Source of the DNA: an uncultured Robinsoniella sp.
GTDB lineage: Bacteria; Bacillota; Clostridia; Lachnospirales; Lachnospiraceae
DNA length: 64,000 bases
Reading direction: 5' to 3'
NCBI GenBank assembly: GCA_900539655.1
Contig: UQCR01000003.1
Span: 1-64,000 of the forward strand
Of the stretch, positions 17,164 through 25,685 are shown piece by piece. The notes under the pieces are model-generated. The model worked only from the letters and a program-made list of their open reading frames with translations. It ran no database searches and was not told where the DNA came from. Every line of letters begins with the position of its first letter. Within the stretch, counting starts at the first letter, position 1. Both the position numbers and the translations under genes were made by a program.

Positions 17164-18960
17164 TTGGCAAAAAGGGCAAAAAGGCGAATGAGAATCCTGA
17201 TTGGAATCTTATTCATATATGCAGCATGTTTTTTAATCTATACACTGCAGGAAGAAAGCCAATATAGACACATAGAAGACAATTTGAAAAGGGTTTCCTT
17301 TACTGGTGTCTATGAGAGCAATACAGATCCAATACCAAGGGAATACAAGAGTAGTACTATCATTGATGCAAATGAGAATAGTGAGGTCAGATTAATTGGG
17401 CATTTTGACCAGGAGCTTAAAGAAAGCCAGAGTTTGTTGTTCCGTATCCCCAATATCAGAGTGAAAATCTATAAGGATGATAAACAGATTTATTCTTTTG
17501 GGGAGCCAGGGACCTATCCCGGGTTTTCACGGTCTCCAGGAAATACATGGGATATTTTTCGGTCGCCAGGTATTAAGACCAGTGATCAGATCAGGATTGA
17601 GTTGGAGAATATTTATCCCAATAATGTGAAAACTGTGTATCATCTTTTCATAGATCAAATATTATCGGGAGACTCAGGAACATTATTTCATGCCATCTTT
17701 CCTAAGGTGGGGTTGTCGGTATTCCTGGGAGGAGGCGTTTTCATATTAGGGTGCCTTCTGCTGATTATCTTATTTTTCCTTTGGCTTATGAAAACGCCGT
17801 TTTCCAGAAAGCCATTGTATTTTTCTTTTTTTGCAATGATAAGCGGCTTATGGTTTTTCTTTGACTTTAAAATGATCTCATTAATCATTCCGTATAATGT
17901 ATTTAATAATATAATAAGTATGATTTGTTTTTCAACCGTTATGCCGCTCTTTGGCATGTATATATTGGAATTTTTAAATGGGAAGACGAGGATTCCAATC
18001 ATAGCAAGCATCTATGTACAGATTGGATTCACGGTTTATTATTTGATTTGTCAGGGAAGAGGCATCTATGATGGGTATGACTTACTGAATCCTCTTTTAA
18101 TTATAATGGGAATCAGTATTGTAATTATTTACGGATGCCTCGTATATGAAACTATCCACAATAAAAATTCCGAAACCAAATTTCTGTTGCTGGTAAGCAG
18201 TGTTTTGCTATTGTGTGGTTTTGATATGGAAAATTATTTTACGACTTTTACCCCAACTTATACGATGACAAAAATAGCATATGGACTTTTTATGGTGATA
18301 CAATTTTTTTATATGCTGCGGTGCCTGCAGATAAATATCAATGAAATTAAAAATGCAAGGAAACTGGAAGTAGAACTGGCACAAAACCGTATTGCTATTG
18401 CCATCAGCCAAATTCAGCCGCATTTTCTTTATAACTCCTTGACGGCAATCAAACAACTGTGTGTTATTGATCCTGACAGGGCTGAGCAGGCGGTGGGTGA
18501 CTTTGCCGGGTTCTTACGGGAGAATCTGGATTCTCTGTCCAGTTCCTCTCTTATATCCTTTCAAAAGGAGTTGAACCACATCAGAAATTATCTGGCGCTG
18601 GAACAGCTTCGGTTTGGAAACCGATTAAAAGTCCATTACGACATACAGGTATCTAATTTTGATTTACCATCCTTATCGATACAACCTATGGTAGAAAATG
18701 CAGTTCGGTACGGTGTGACAAAAAAATCAGAGGGTGGAACCATTACAATTTCAACTAAAGAAACAGAGGCCGGCATTCTGATTGCTATTGCTGACGATGG
18801 AGCTGGATTTGACATGTATCATAAAAAAGAGGACGGACGTTCCCACATTGGAATCGATAATGTTAAGAATCGATTAAAAGCACAGTGTAACGGAGAACTG
18901 ACCATAGAAAGCCAATTGGGAAGGGGAACCGTGGTTACTATTCTGATCCAGAATAAATGA
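17164..18960 (+). CDS. LytS/YesM-type sensor histidine kinase with 7TM sensor
   Basis: A 598-residue membrane kinase. One N-terminal membrane helix and an external domain (about 30-180) lead to a block of about seven hydrophobic segments (180-390) resembling 7TM-DISM receptors. The catalytic part is of the His_kinase family: the phospho-acceptor histidine is in QIQPHFLYNSLTAIKQL, and the ATPase shows PMVENAVRYGVTKK and IAIADDGAGFD. The start is TTG 17164 with GGGAGGG 6 nt upstream; the next in-frame ATG is 17188. No response regulator is adjacent, so the partner is unknown. Carbohydrate or peptide sensing is typical of the family but is only a guess here. Confidence 0.87.
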   Translation: MAKRAKRRMRILIGILFIYAACFLIYTLQEESQYRHIEDNLKRVSFTGVYESNTDPIPREYKSSTIIDANENSEVRLIGHFDQELKESQSLLFRIPNIRVKIYKDDKQIYSFGEPGTYPGFSRSPGNTWDIFRSPGIKTSDQIRIELENIYPNNVKTVYHLFIDQILSGDSGTLFHAIFPKVGLSVFLGGGVFILGCLLLIILFFLWLMKTPFSRKPLYFSFFAMISGLWFFFDFKMISLIIPYNVFNNIISMICFSTVMPLFGMYILEFLNGKTRIPIIASIYVQIGFTVYYLICQGRGIYDGYDLLNPLLIIMGISIVIIYGCLVYETIHNKNSETKFLLLVSSVLLLCGFDMENYFTTFTPTYTMTKIAYGLFMVIQFFYMLRCLQININEIKNARKLEVELAQNRIAIAISQIQPHFLYNSLTAIKQLCVIDPDRAEQAVGDFAGFLRENLDSLSSSSLISFQKELNHIRNYLALEQLRFGNRLKVHYDIQVSNFDLPSLSIQPMVENAVRYGVTKKSEGGTITISTKETEAGILIAIADDGAGFDMYHKKEDGRSHIGIDNVKNRLKAQCNGELTIESQLGRGTVVTILIQNK

Positions 18961-19041
18961 TGGCATCACATAGATTTATTACGCATAAAATGATAAAGAC
19001 GGGCATATAATGATACCATAATTAACCATAGGAGGCGCAAA

Positions 19042-19275
19042 ATGGCAAGAGGACCAAAAAAGAAATTAGATGATCAGATTCGGAATGTGGACGAGCAAGT
19101 AGCAAAGGTTAGTAGAAAACTGGACGAGTTATTGGCATTGAAAGAAAGATTAGAACAGCAAAAGCGGGAAGAAGAAGTAGGCAGACTATATAATCTTATG
19201 GTGGAGAACGGGAAAACCCTGGAAGAGATAGAACAGATTATCACAAATTCAGCAGAGGCACAGGAAATTGCATAG
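19042..19275 (+). CDS. Small charged coiled-coil protein, unknown function
   Basis: A 77-residue protein beginning MARGPKKKLDDQIR, with a heptad-like pattern (VDEQVAKVSRKLDELLALKERLEQ) covering about residues 15-45. An AGGAGG site precedes the ATG. The AT-hook-like RGPKKK start and coiled coil would allow DNA binding or dimerisation, but there is no recognised family. Its terminator has been split by the IS element immediately downstream, so its transcripts may now run into or end at the IS. Confidence 0.7.
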   Translation: MARGPKKKLDDQIRNVDEQVAKVSRKLDELLALKERLEQQKREEEVGRLYNLMVENGKTLEEIEQIITNSAEAQEIA

Positions 19276-19291
19276 AAGAAAGTAAATGAAA

Positions 19292-19312
19292 AGACAGCCA
19301 AATAAGCTGTCT
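19292..19312 (+). terminator. Terminator hairpin of the small gene, interrupted by the IS (left copy)
   Basis: AGACAGC-CAAATAA-GCTGTCT. The original T-run (TTTCTTTTTC) is now 1.6 kb away, beyond the IS, next to the second copy of the hairpin at 20885-20905. Confidence 0.7.
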
Positions 19313-20890
19313 CAGACTGTAGACAAAATGGTTTCAGAGGCTGCGCCCTGAAACCATTTTGCCTTGATAACTATAAATGTTAAAATTATATATCTTCTAA
19401 AACTGTTATCGGGGGAGAGGTATTTCGCTCCCCATTTGTTACGCCATTTCCATATGGCCATTTTCTTTAGATTCATGCAGGCAAATAAGAGGTTGAGCTC
19501 CATTTTTAGTTTGGCCAACCCACGGTATTGTGTATAGCGCAACCCATGCTTCTCTTTTGCATCCGCAAAGACTCGTTCAATGGTCTGTTTTCTTTTCTGG
19601 TAGATTTCTTTCGTTCCTCTTGTGTGACGGATCTCCTCGACCTGTTCCATATAGCGTTCCCAGACATGCCGGGTTACCACTTTTATATGGTCTTTACTTT
19701 CGGTACATTGATTCAGATAGGGGCAATTCTTACATTTCATTCCGTCACTTTTGTATTCCCGATATCCTTCCCGGTTTGTTAATCGATAAGGTAACACCTG
19801 ATGGTTCGGGCATAAATAGCAATCAAAGTATTCATCATAAACATAGTCATATTTCCGAAAAAATCCTTTTTGGGTCATGGGACGCTTATATGGCATAACC
19901 GGTACTTTATGATCCTCTATCAACTGTCTGGCAATCGCTGGTATCTTATAGCCGGCATCGAGTACGTAATAAGTGATGCCTCTGACTTCCTTCATCCGTT
20001 TGTAGAGCCCCCAAAAGGAAGTACTGTCATGAATGTTCCCTGCTGTCACCTCGAAATCCAGTATGTAATTATTTTTATCACAGCATGTGTTAGCGGAATA
20101 CGCAAAGACCTGCTTATGCTCTCCTTTGTGAAACCAGCCACTGTCCGGGTCCGTTTTGCTGACTTTTCTTTTTACCTCTTCTGGTATTGGTTTTTTCTCT
20201 TTTAAGGGGTTCTTGCCATGCGCGACCCGGTCTTTTTTGATCTCCTCCAGCAGCTCTTCCTCGTAATGACGGGCTTCTTTTACAAAGACCTGTTCCTGAT
20301 ACTTGTGAGAATTCGCATTTGCTTTGATGTGTGTACCATCAATAAAGACTTGTTCCATATCTAAAAATCCACAGGCATTCACTTCTGCGAGCACCCGTGT
20401 AAATATTTTTTCAAACAAACCCGTACCTTCAAAACGCCTGGAATAGTTCTTACCAAAAGTAGAAAAATGGGGAATCGCTTCATACATCCCGTAGCCTAAA
20501 AACCAGCGATATGCCATATTTACCTGAATCTCCCGAATTGCCTGACGCATGGAAGGAATACCGAACATATACTGCAGCATTGCGATTTTAATCAAAACAA
20601 CTGGATCAATACTTTCCCTGCCAAAATCACTATAGAGATCTTTTACTTCATCATAGATAAAGCTAAAATCCATAGCATCTTCAATCTTACGAACCAGATG
20701 GTTCTTTGGAACCAGATCCTCTAAACTGGCAATTTCCATCTGTGACCGTTCGGAATAATCTTTTCTCCCCATCATTGACAAACACCTGCCTTTTCTTTTG
20801 TTTAACCTAATTATACCATTTGATAATCGTTAAGCAAAGAAAAAAGACAACCGCCCCCAAAGGGGGCTAGTTGTCTACAGTCTGAGACAG
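19307..20890 (-). mobile_element. IS1182-family insertion sequence, complete
   Basis: A 1584-bp element with perfect 20-bp terminal inverted repeats CTGTCTCAGACTGTAGACAA at 19307-19326 and 20871-20890 and one transposase gene. It is flanked by CCAAATAAG on both sides (19298-19306 and 20891-20899). Because the element ends resemble the target stem, the direct repeat can be read as 21 nt covering the whole hairpin. Just inside the right end is a strong hairpin, AGACAAC...CCCCC-AAA-GGGGG...GTTGTCT (20846-20876), and just inside the left end another (AAAATGGTTTCAG/CTGAAACCATTTT, 19325-19361). Both are placed to block transcription entering from outside. The ends are perfect and the frame is open, so the insertion looks recent and possibly active. 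Confidence 0.9.
19312..20781 (-). CDS. IS1182-family transposase
   Basis: A 489-residue DDE transposase. The N-terminal region (YSERSQMEIASLEDLVPKNHLVRKIE) and DFGRESIDPVVLIKIAMLQY are typical of the IS1182 group. The DDE core is suggested by FIDGTHIKANANSHK, YYVLDAGYKIPAIA and ERVFADAKEKHGLRYTQYRG. The C-terminal cysteines CLCPN and CKNCPYLNQC may bind zinc. The stop codon is inside the left inverted repeat, so the last residues are encoded by the element's end hairpin. The gene is intact. Confidence 0.95.
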   Translation of the reverse strand: MSMMGRKDYSERSQMEIASLEDLVPKNHLVRKIEDAMDFSFIYDEVKDLYSDFGRESIDPVVLIKIAMLQYMFGIPSMRQAIREIQVNMAYRWFLGYGMYEAIPHFSTFGKNYSRRFEGTGLFEKIFTRVLAEVNACGFLDMEQVFIDGTHIKANANSHKYQEQVFVKEARHYEEELLEEIKKDRVAHGKNPLKEKKPIPEEVKRKVSKTDPDSGWFHKGEHKQVFAYSANTCCDKNNYILDFEVTAGNIHDSTSFWGLYKRMKEVRGITYYVLDAGYKIPAIARQLIEDHKVPVMPYKRPMTQKGFFRKYDYVYDEYFDCYLCPNHQVLPYRLTNREGYREYKSDGMKCKNCPYLNQCTESKDHIKVVTRHVWERYMEQVEEIRHTRGTKEIYQKRKQTIERVFADAKEKHGLRYTQYRGLAKLKMELNLLFACMNLKKMAIWKWRNKWGAKYLSPDNSFRRYIILTFIVIKAKWFQGAASETILSTV

Positions 20891-20914
20891 CCAAATAAGC
20901 TGTCTTTCTTTTTC
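20885..20914 (+). terminator. Terminator hairpin of the small gene, duplicated copy with T-run
   Basis: AGACAGC-CAAATAA-GCTGTCT followed by TTCTTTTTC. It can end transcription coming out of the right side of the IS; the left copy (19292-19312) has no T-run. Confidence 0.7.
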
Positions 20915-21796
20915 TTAAGTAAGTATTATCTGAAATTACAGATCAATCATTTGTAAATTATCTTATGTAGTTTAATATAAATAAAATATCATAAGTATCT
21001 GATCAAATCATCATTTGTAAGCTGTCTTGTGTAGTTAAACGTAAATAGAATATCATAAGTATCTGATCAAATCATCATTCGTAAGCTGTCTTATGTAGTT
21101 TAATATAAATAAAATATCATAAGTATCTGATCAAATCATCATTTGTAAGCTGTCTTATGTAATTAAACATAAATAAAATATCATAAGTATCTGATCAAAT
21201 TATCATTTGTAAGCTGTCTTATGTAATGAAACATAAATAAAATATCATAAGTACCTGATCAAAATCATCATTCGTAAGTTATCTTAATGTAATTAAATAT
21301 AAATAAAATATTTTTTATCATAAGTAACAAAGAAATTCATCTTACGTAAATTAATATCTGAAATATTTTCTGTCATCATTAGTAAGCTATCTTGTGTAGC
21401 TCAAAAATTATGTTTGATATCTTGAAGTATTCGAGTATCCAATCAATTCATCATTCGTAAGTTATCCTGTGTAATTCAATGTTATTTATCATTGCAAGTG
21501 TTTTGTTTAATAAAATAGCCGTCTTAAGTAATTCAATATAAGAATTATTATCTTTTGTATTTCGTAAAATCATTTGTAAGTTATCTTTCGTAATTCTGAA
21601 ATATCATTTTAATCTTAAGTATGTTATTTTATCATCTGTAAGTAATCTTGTGTATCTTTTCAGTATACACTGATGTTATCTTATGTACTTTGTTAAATCT
21701 TTCGTATGCTACCAAAACTTCCATGTTTTATCATTTGTACTTTACTTATCGAAAAGGATAAGCGGTCTTTGGTATCTCTCAAATTTATCATTCGTG
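20913..21796. repeat. Array of about 37 degenerate RTCWTNNGTA motifs
   Basis: In this gene-free 1.1-kb stretch (20891-21997) a 10-mer with a fixed frame and two free central bases recurs. Examples: ATCATTTGTA (20946), ATCTTATGTA (20960), ATCATAAGTA (20988), GTCTTGTGTA (21024), ATCATTCGTA (21074), ATCTTACGTA (21339), ATCATTAGTA (21375), ATCCTGTGTA (21464), ATCTTTCGTA (21583), ATCATCTGTA (21631), GTCTTTGGTA (21765). Ten pairs stand exactly 14 bp apart start to start; in them the first member carries A at position 4 and is usually followed by AG, while the second mostly carries T. All copies point the same way. No coding frame, hairpin series or known element explains it. Confidence 0.8.
20946..21291. 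repeat. 64-bp tandem repeat, about 5.5 units
   Basis: The more regular left part of the array. Units start at 20946, 21010, 21074, 21138 and 21202, and a sixth slightly shifted partial unit at 21267. Each unit contains three RTCWTNNGTA motifs with spacings of 14, 28 and 22 bp, plus an AT-rich TAAATAAAATATC block and a TATCTGATCAAAT block. Units differ by a few substitutions, several of them in the free NN positions. Confidence 0.85.
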
Positions 21797-21997
21797 ACAT
21801 GTGACATGTATGCCTCGTATGTTTTGTACTCCTTTATAATAAAACAAAAATCGAAAAGAATCAAGAGGAAATTCCGGGAATTTTGCAGAAATTTGAAATT
21901 TCCTGTGGAGAAAAGGAGATATGTTTGACGAATTTTGTTCTTCACAGGTGGTTTCTTACAGCATATAATAAATGTAAAAGAAGTGAGGTAGTATTCA

Positions 21998-22474
21998 ATG
22001 AATAATGCTAATTACGTTGCTGTATATGGAGTAATTCAGGATATAAGGATGTTTGGGAACGAATGCTGTCAGCAGATTGTATCGATTTTAACAGACAATG
22101 GCGTAGTCAATTTTATCATTTCCCCAAATACCTATGTGGTAAATGAGAGAAGACTGCGCAGGGGGATGAATGTTGCAGCTTTTTATGATGCAAACCTTCC
22201 GGTGCCTTTAATTTATCCGCCCCAGTATCAGGCAGTGATCATCACAGAGAGAAGACCACGGGAAAATGTCATGGTAGACTATTTTAATAATAGTCTGGAA
22301 GCAGTAAACAACTCCTTAAAATTAAATGTTGGACGTGGAACAGATGTGGTAACGCCAAACGGACAGAGATTTACATGTAACTTACGGAATCGCTTGCTCA
22401 TTGTATTTTATGGAGCTACAACAAGAAGCATTCCCCCACAGACAACTCCGGATAGAATTATTGTAATGTGTTGA
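21998..22474 (+). CDS. Unknown protein, possibly OB-fold-like
   Basis: A 158-residue soluble protein not recognised. Residues 5-85 look beta-rich (YVAVYGVIQDIRMFG, VNFIISPNTYVV, MNVAAFYDANLPVPLIYPP, YQAVIITE), a pattern compatible with a small OB- or SH3-like barrel, but this is inference. The C-terminal half is less regular and contains an NGQRFTCNLRNRLLIVFYG strand. GAAGTGAGGTAG precedes the ATG. Its upstream region is the RTCWTNNGTA array, which makes this the first candidate for array-dependent control. spoIIM follows 71 nt later. Confidence 0.7.
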   Translation: MNNANYVAVYGVIQDIRMFGNECCQQIVSILTDNGVVNFIISPNTYVVNERRLRRGMNVAAFYDANLPVPLIYPPQYQAVIITERRPRENVMVDYFNNSLEAVNNSLKLNVGRGTDVVTPNGQRFTCNLRNRLLIVFYGATTRSIPPQTTPDRIIVMC

Positions 22475-22545
22475 TTTGGCTTTTCTTGTTATGAGATGGA
22501 CATTCCCGGCATAGAATAATAGTAAAAGGCCGGGAGTGTTTAAAG

Positions 22546-23139
22546 ATGAAAAAAATAGATTGGATAGGAAAGCATTTTTGGATATTTGCCGGAGTTTTCT
22601 TTCTGGGTTTTCTTGGGGGAATCCTCTGGACAAATTTTGCCGGGGATGTATATATTAATCAGACGGGGATACTCAGCAATTATTTTATCAGGCAATATAA
22701 ATATATGGAGCTGGATCTAAACAGTTTCTTCTTTTTTGTGCTGGAGAGAAGATTAAAGTGGATTTTGCTGCTGTGGCTATTGGGGTATACCGTGGCGGGA
22801 TTGCCATGTCTCTTTATTTTTCTGATATGGCTTGGGTATTCGGCGGGGGTAGTAATCACTTTATCCGTATTGAAAATAGGTATGTTTGGAATATTGTTCT
22901 TTATTGCCTCCATTCTCCCGCAATGTCTGTTTTACATTCCGGCGCTCTTAGTATTTTTGAAATCAGTTTATGAAAAAGCAATCAAGAGGTTTCAAAATAA
23001 GAGCCATAATCGAAATGTAACCTTTGAATGGAATTATGTACTGCTGTTAGTAGGCACTTTGGGGGTTATGTTATTGGGCATATTCACGGAAAGTTATATA
23101 AATCCCTGGATCGTAAGGCAGATTTTGAAGATTTATTGA
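22546..23139 (+). CDS. spoIIM: Stage II sporulation protein M
   Basis: A 197-residue integral membrane protein with about five hydrophobic segments and the family-typical LGYTVAGLPCLFIFLIWLGY and IASILPQCLFYIPALL regions. In Bacillus SpoIIM forms the DMP complex with SpoIID and SpoIIP that remodels septal peptidoglycan for engulfment. Its presence argues for a spore-forming host. A GGGAG site lies 8-10 nt upstream. xerD follows, an order often seen in Clostridia. Confidence 0.9.
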   Translation: MKKIDWIGKHFWIFAGVFFLGFLGGILWTNFAGDVYINQTGILSNYFIRQYKYMELDLNSFFFFVLERRLKWILLLWLLGYTVAGLPCLFIFLIWLGYSAGVVITLSVLKIGMFGILFFIASILPQCLFYIPALLVFLKSVYEKAIKRFQNKSHNRNVTFEWNYVLLLVGTLGVMLLGIFTESYINPWIVRQILKIY

Positions 23140-23385
23140 AAATAAAAGGAAATATTATGGCGAATTTTTACCATATGTGGTACATAGCAAAAGAGGGAAA
23201 GCGATATCTGGTATTTTCGAGTCTATTGCTGTAATTTTAGGTATTTTTGTGTAAAAAAACTATTTGATTTTATGCAGGAATATTATTATAATGTTAACAT
23301 AATATTAGCTGCGGGGAGATCAAGGGACACGCGTAACCTTGATTTTTCTTATCTTTTTAGAATAATTCCGTTAGGAGCTGTTGAC

Positions 23386-24270
23386 ATGACACAAGATATA
23401 CCACAATTTCTTACTTATTTAATACAAATTAAAAATGCATCGAACAGTACAGTAATGTCTTATCAAAGGGATTTAAAAAAACTATTTGCTTTTTTGGATG
23501 AAAAGGGAGTGAATGAGCCGGAACAGGTGACGTCCACCAATTTAAATTCATATGTACTGCATTTGGAGAAGCAGGGATTATCCACTGCAACAGTGTCCAG
23601 GAATATTGCATCGATGAAAGCATTTTTTCATTACATGTTCGGATTACATAAAGTTGAAAAAGATCCTACGGAAGTAATAAAGGCTCCCCACATTGATAAA
23701 AAGGCACCGGAAGTACTCACTATGGAAGAGGTCGTTCTTCTTCTGGAACAGCCCGGGAGGGCGACTCCTAAAGAAATAAGGGACAAGGCTATGCTGGAAC
23801 TCCTGTACGCAACCGGAATGAGAGTATCTGAACTAATATCCCTGCGGGTTCAGGATATGAACCTGAACATGGATTATGTTCTTTGCAAAGAAGGGGATAA
23901 GGAACGGTTTATTCCTTTTGGAAAAGCTGCAGAAGGAGCACTTAAGAAGTATCTGTCCGAAAGCAGGACAGCATTATTAAAAGACAGTGAAAGTGAATGC
24001 TTATTTGTAAATTGCTCAGGGAAACCCATGAGCAGACAGGGATTTTGGAAATTGATTAAGCAGTATACGACAAAAGCAAACATTACGAAGGATATTACGC
24101 CTCATACTCTGCGTCACTCATTTGCACTCCATCTGGTACAAAATGGCGCGGATTTAAGAGCAGTGCAGGAGATGCTGGGACATTCGGATATTTCTACGAC
24201 CCAGATGTACGTAAATATGAATGCAAACAGGGTAAAAGAAGTATATGCAAAGGCACATCCAAGAGGATGA
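23386..24270 (+). CDS. xerD: Tyrosine recombinase XerD
   Basis: A 294-residue tyrosine recombinase of XerC/XerD length. The N-terminal SAM-like core-binding domain (residues 1-85) precedes the catalytic domain with R146 (MRVSELISL), H240 and R243 (HTLRHSFALHL), H266 (GHSDISTTQMY) and nucleophile Y275. It resolves chromosome dimers at dif with its partner. Start 23386 is chosen for its TTAGGAG site and normal length; an in-frame ATG at 23272 would add 38 residues without similarity. It follows spoIIM, so it is a housekeeping gene and not a mobile-element integrase. Confidence 0.93.
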   Translation: MTQDIPQFLTYLIQIKNASNSTVMSYQRDLKKLFAFLDEKGVNEPEQVTSTNLNSYVLHLEKQGLSTATVSRNIASMKAFFHYMFGLHKVEKDPTEVIKAPHIDKKAPEVLTMEEVVLLLEQPGRATPKEIRDKAMLELLYATGMRVSELISLRVQDMNLNMDYVLCKEGDKERFIPFGKAAEGALKKYLSESRTALLKDSESECLFVNCSGKPMSRQGFWKLIKQYTTKANITKDITPHTLRHSFALHLVQNGADLRAVQEMLGHSDISTTQMYVNMNANRVKEVYAKAHPRG

Positions 24271-24303
24271 AAATAGAGAATGGAAATAGAGAATGGAAAT
24301 AGA
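24271..24303. repeat. 13-bp direct tandem repeat after xerD
   Basis: AAATAGAGAATGG occurs twice head to tail (24271-24283, 24284-24296) and is followed by a partial AAATAGA. It is noncoding and directly after the xerD stop. Confidence 0.7.
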
Positions 24304-24332
24304 AGATATCATAAAATGTATACACTAACTTA

Positions 24333-24380
24333 AAAAAACCGGATACAACAGAATAATGTTTCTGTTGTATCCGGTTTTTA
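24333..24380. terminator. Bidirectional terminator between xerD and the DAHP synthase gene
   Basis: AAAAACCGGATACAACAGA pairs with TCTGTTGTATCCGGTTTTT; an A-run precedes and a T-run follows, so it serves the convergent genes on both strands. Confidence 0.92.
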
Positions 24381-24390
24381 TTGAGGTTAC

Positions 24391-24432
24391 AGCAATTTTA
24401 AACAGCTCTGGAGCGTGTTTTAAAATCGTTCT
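24391..24432 (-). repeat. Family B repeat, short copy B3
   Basis: ATTTTAAACA and TGTTTTAAAAT are inverted around GCTCTGGAGCG. On the minus strand the element border TAGAACG supplies the TAG stop of the DAHP synthase gene. Confidence 0.5.
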
Positions 24433-25465
24433 AGCACATCTCGTGAATCTGATAAATCAGCTCTTCTGATTCCGTCCAGCCAAGGCAGGGGTCGGTGATG
24501 GATTTACCATAAACATGATTTGCGGTACCAATTTTCTGGCATCCTGGCTCTATATAACTTTCTACCATTACGCCTTTAATCATTTCATTTAGACGGGGAT
24601 TTACACTGCGGCTGTGCAATACTTCTTTTACAATACGAACCTGTTCCGCATACTGTTTACCGGAATTGGAATGGTTTGCATCGATGATTGCCGCCGGATT
24701 TTTTAAATCTCTGGCATCATACATTTCTAATAATAGATTCAAATCCTCATAATGATAATTAGGCAGGTTGTTGCCATGCTTATTCACAGCCCCGCGGAGA
24801 ATTACGTGTGCCAGGTCATTGCCGGTGGTTTTTACTTCCCAGCCGCGGTAACTGAAGCTGTGTGAACACTGGGCAGCCACTACAGAGTTTAACATAACGG
24901 AAAAGTCACCGCTGGTAGGATTTTTCATGCCGGCAGCTACATCCATGCCACTTACGGTCAGACGATGCTGTTGATCCTCTACGGAACGTGCACCAATGGC
25001 AACGTAGGAGAGCAGATCAGAGAGATACCGGTAATTTTCCGGATACAGCATTTCATCGGCTGCTGTTAGCCCGGTTTCTTCGATTGCACGAATATGTAAT
25101 TTACGAATGGCGATTAAACCTGCTAATAAATCCGGCTTTTTCTCAGGATCCGGCTGATGCACCATTCCCTTATAGCCTTCACCGGTTGTTCTTGGTTTGT
25201 TTGTATAGATACGGGGAACTAAAATAATCTTGTCTGATACTTTATCCTGAACCTTTGCCAGGCGGTTAATATAGTCGCAGACAGCATCTTCATTATCGGC
25301 GGAACAAGGTCCGATGATCACAAGAAATTTATCAGATGCCCCGGTAAATACGTCGCGAATCATGGCGTCTCTTTTTTGTTTCACATTTGCTGCATATTCA
25401 GATAATGGATATTCTGTACGGATTTCTTCCGGTGTCGGAAGTTTTTTGATAAATTCAAAGCTCAT
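24431..25465 (-). CDS. aroF: 3-deoxy-7-phosphoheptulonate (DAHP) synthase, type I
   Basis: A 344-residue type I (AroF/G/H-like) enzyme that condenses phosphoenolpyruvate with erythrose 4-phosphate, the entry to aromatic amino acid synthesis. Conserved stretches: LVIIGPCSADNEDA (phosphate/metal site), PRIYTNKPRTTGEGYKG, GARSVEDQQHR, DANHSNSGKQ and GQ-like GTANHVYGKSITDPCLGW at the end. The length fits a feedback-regulated type I enzyme without a fused chorismate mutase. The gene stands alone on the minus strand; which aromatic amino acid inhibits it cannot be told from these features, so the F/G/H letter is only nominal. Confidence 0.93.
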   Translation of the reverse strand: MSFEFIKKLPTPEEIRTEYPLSEYAANVKQKRDAMIRDVFTGASDKFLVIIGPCSADNEDAVCDYINRLAKVQDKVSDKIILVPRIYTNKPRTTGEGYKGMVHQPDPEKKPDLLAGLIAIRKLHIRAIEETGLTAADEMLYPENYRYLSDLLSYVAIGARSVEDQQHRLTVSGMDVAAGMKNPTSGDFSVMLNSVVAAQCSHSFSYRGWEVKTTGNDLAHVILRGAVNKHGNNLPNYHYEDLNLLLEMYDARDLKNPAAIIDANHSNSGKQYAEQVRIVKEVLHSRSVNPRLNEMIKGVMVESYIEPGCQKIGTANHVYGKSITDPCLGWTESEELIYQIHEMC

Positions 25466-25685
25466 AATTTCCTCCTCTTTCCCAGGACTGGTATATCATT
25501 GGTTATATAAATTAGGCGGATTCAGATACTCCGCCGATCCAGAACGGTCTAAAACAGTTTCATTATAATACATCTATAATAAAAATTCTAGATATTTCTT
25601 GTAAAATCAGGTTTAACTTTATTTTCTCATGTGATATGATGGTAAGCGTAAGAAAATAGGAATACAAGGCAAGGGAGTGAGGAAG

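Noticed and set aside
19042..20890. Composite transposon carrying the small coiled-coil gene
   Set aside because: The IS has its own perfect ends at 19307 and 20890, and no second copy is present in the window; the small gene is outside it.
20946..21300. CRISPR array
   Set aside because: The regular tract has 64-bp units in which nearly the whole unit is conserved, so there are no unique spacers; the common motif is only 10 bp and degenerate, and no cas genes are present.
21683..21928. Small ORF of 81 codons at the end of the motif array
   Set aside because: Its sequence follows the motif array frame, is rich in Phe/Tyr/Ser and has no ribosome binding site.
23272..23385. N-terminal extension of XerD
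   Set aside because: The extension has no ribosome binding site and no similarity to XerD; the start at 23386 gives normal length with TTAGGAG upstream.
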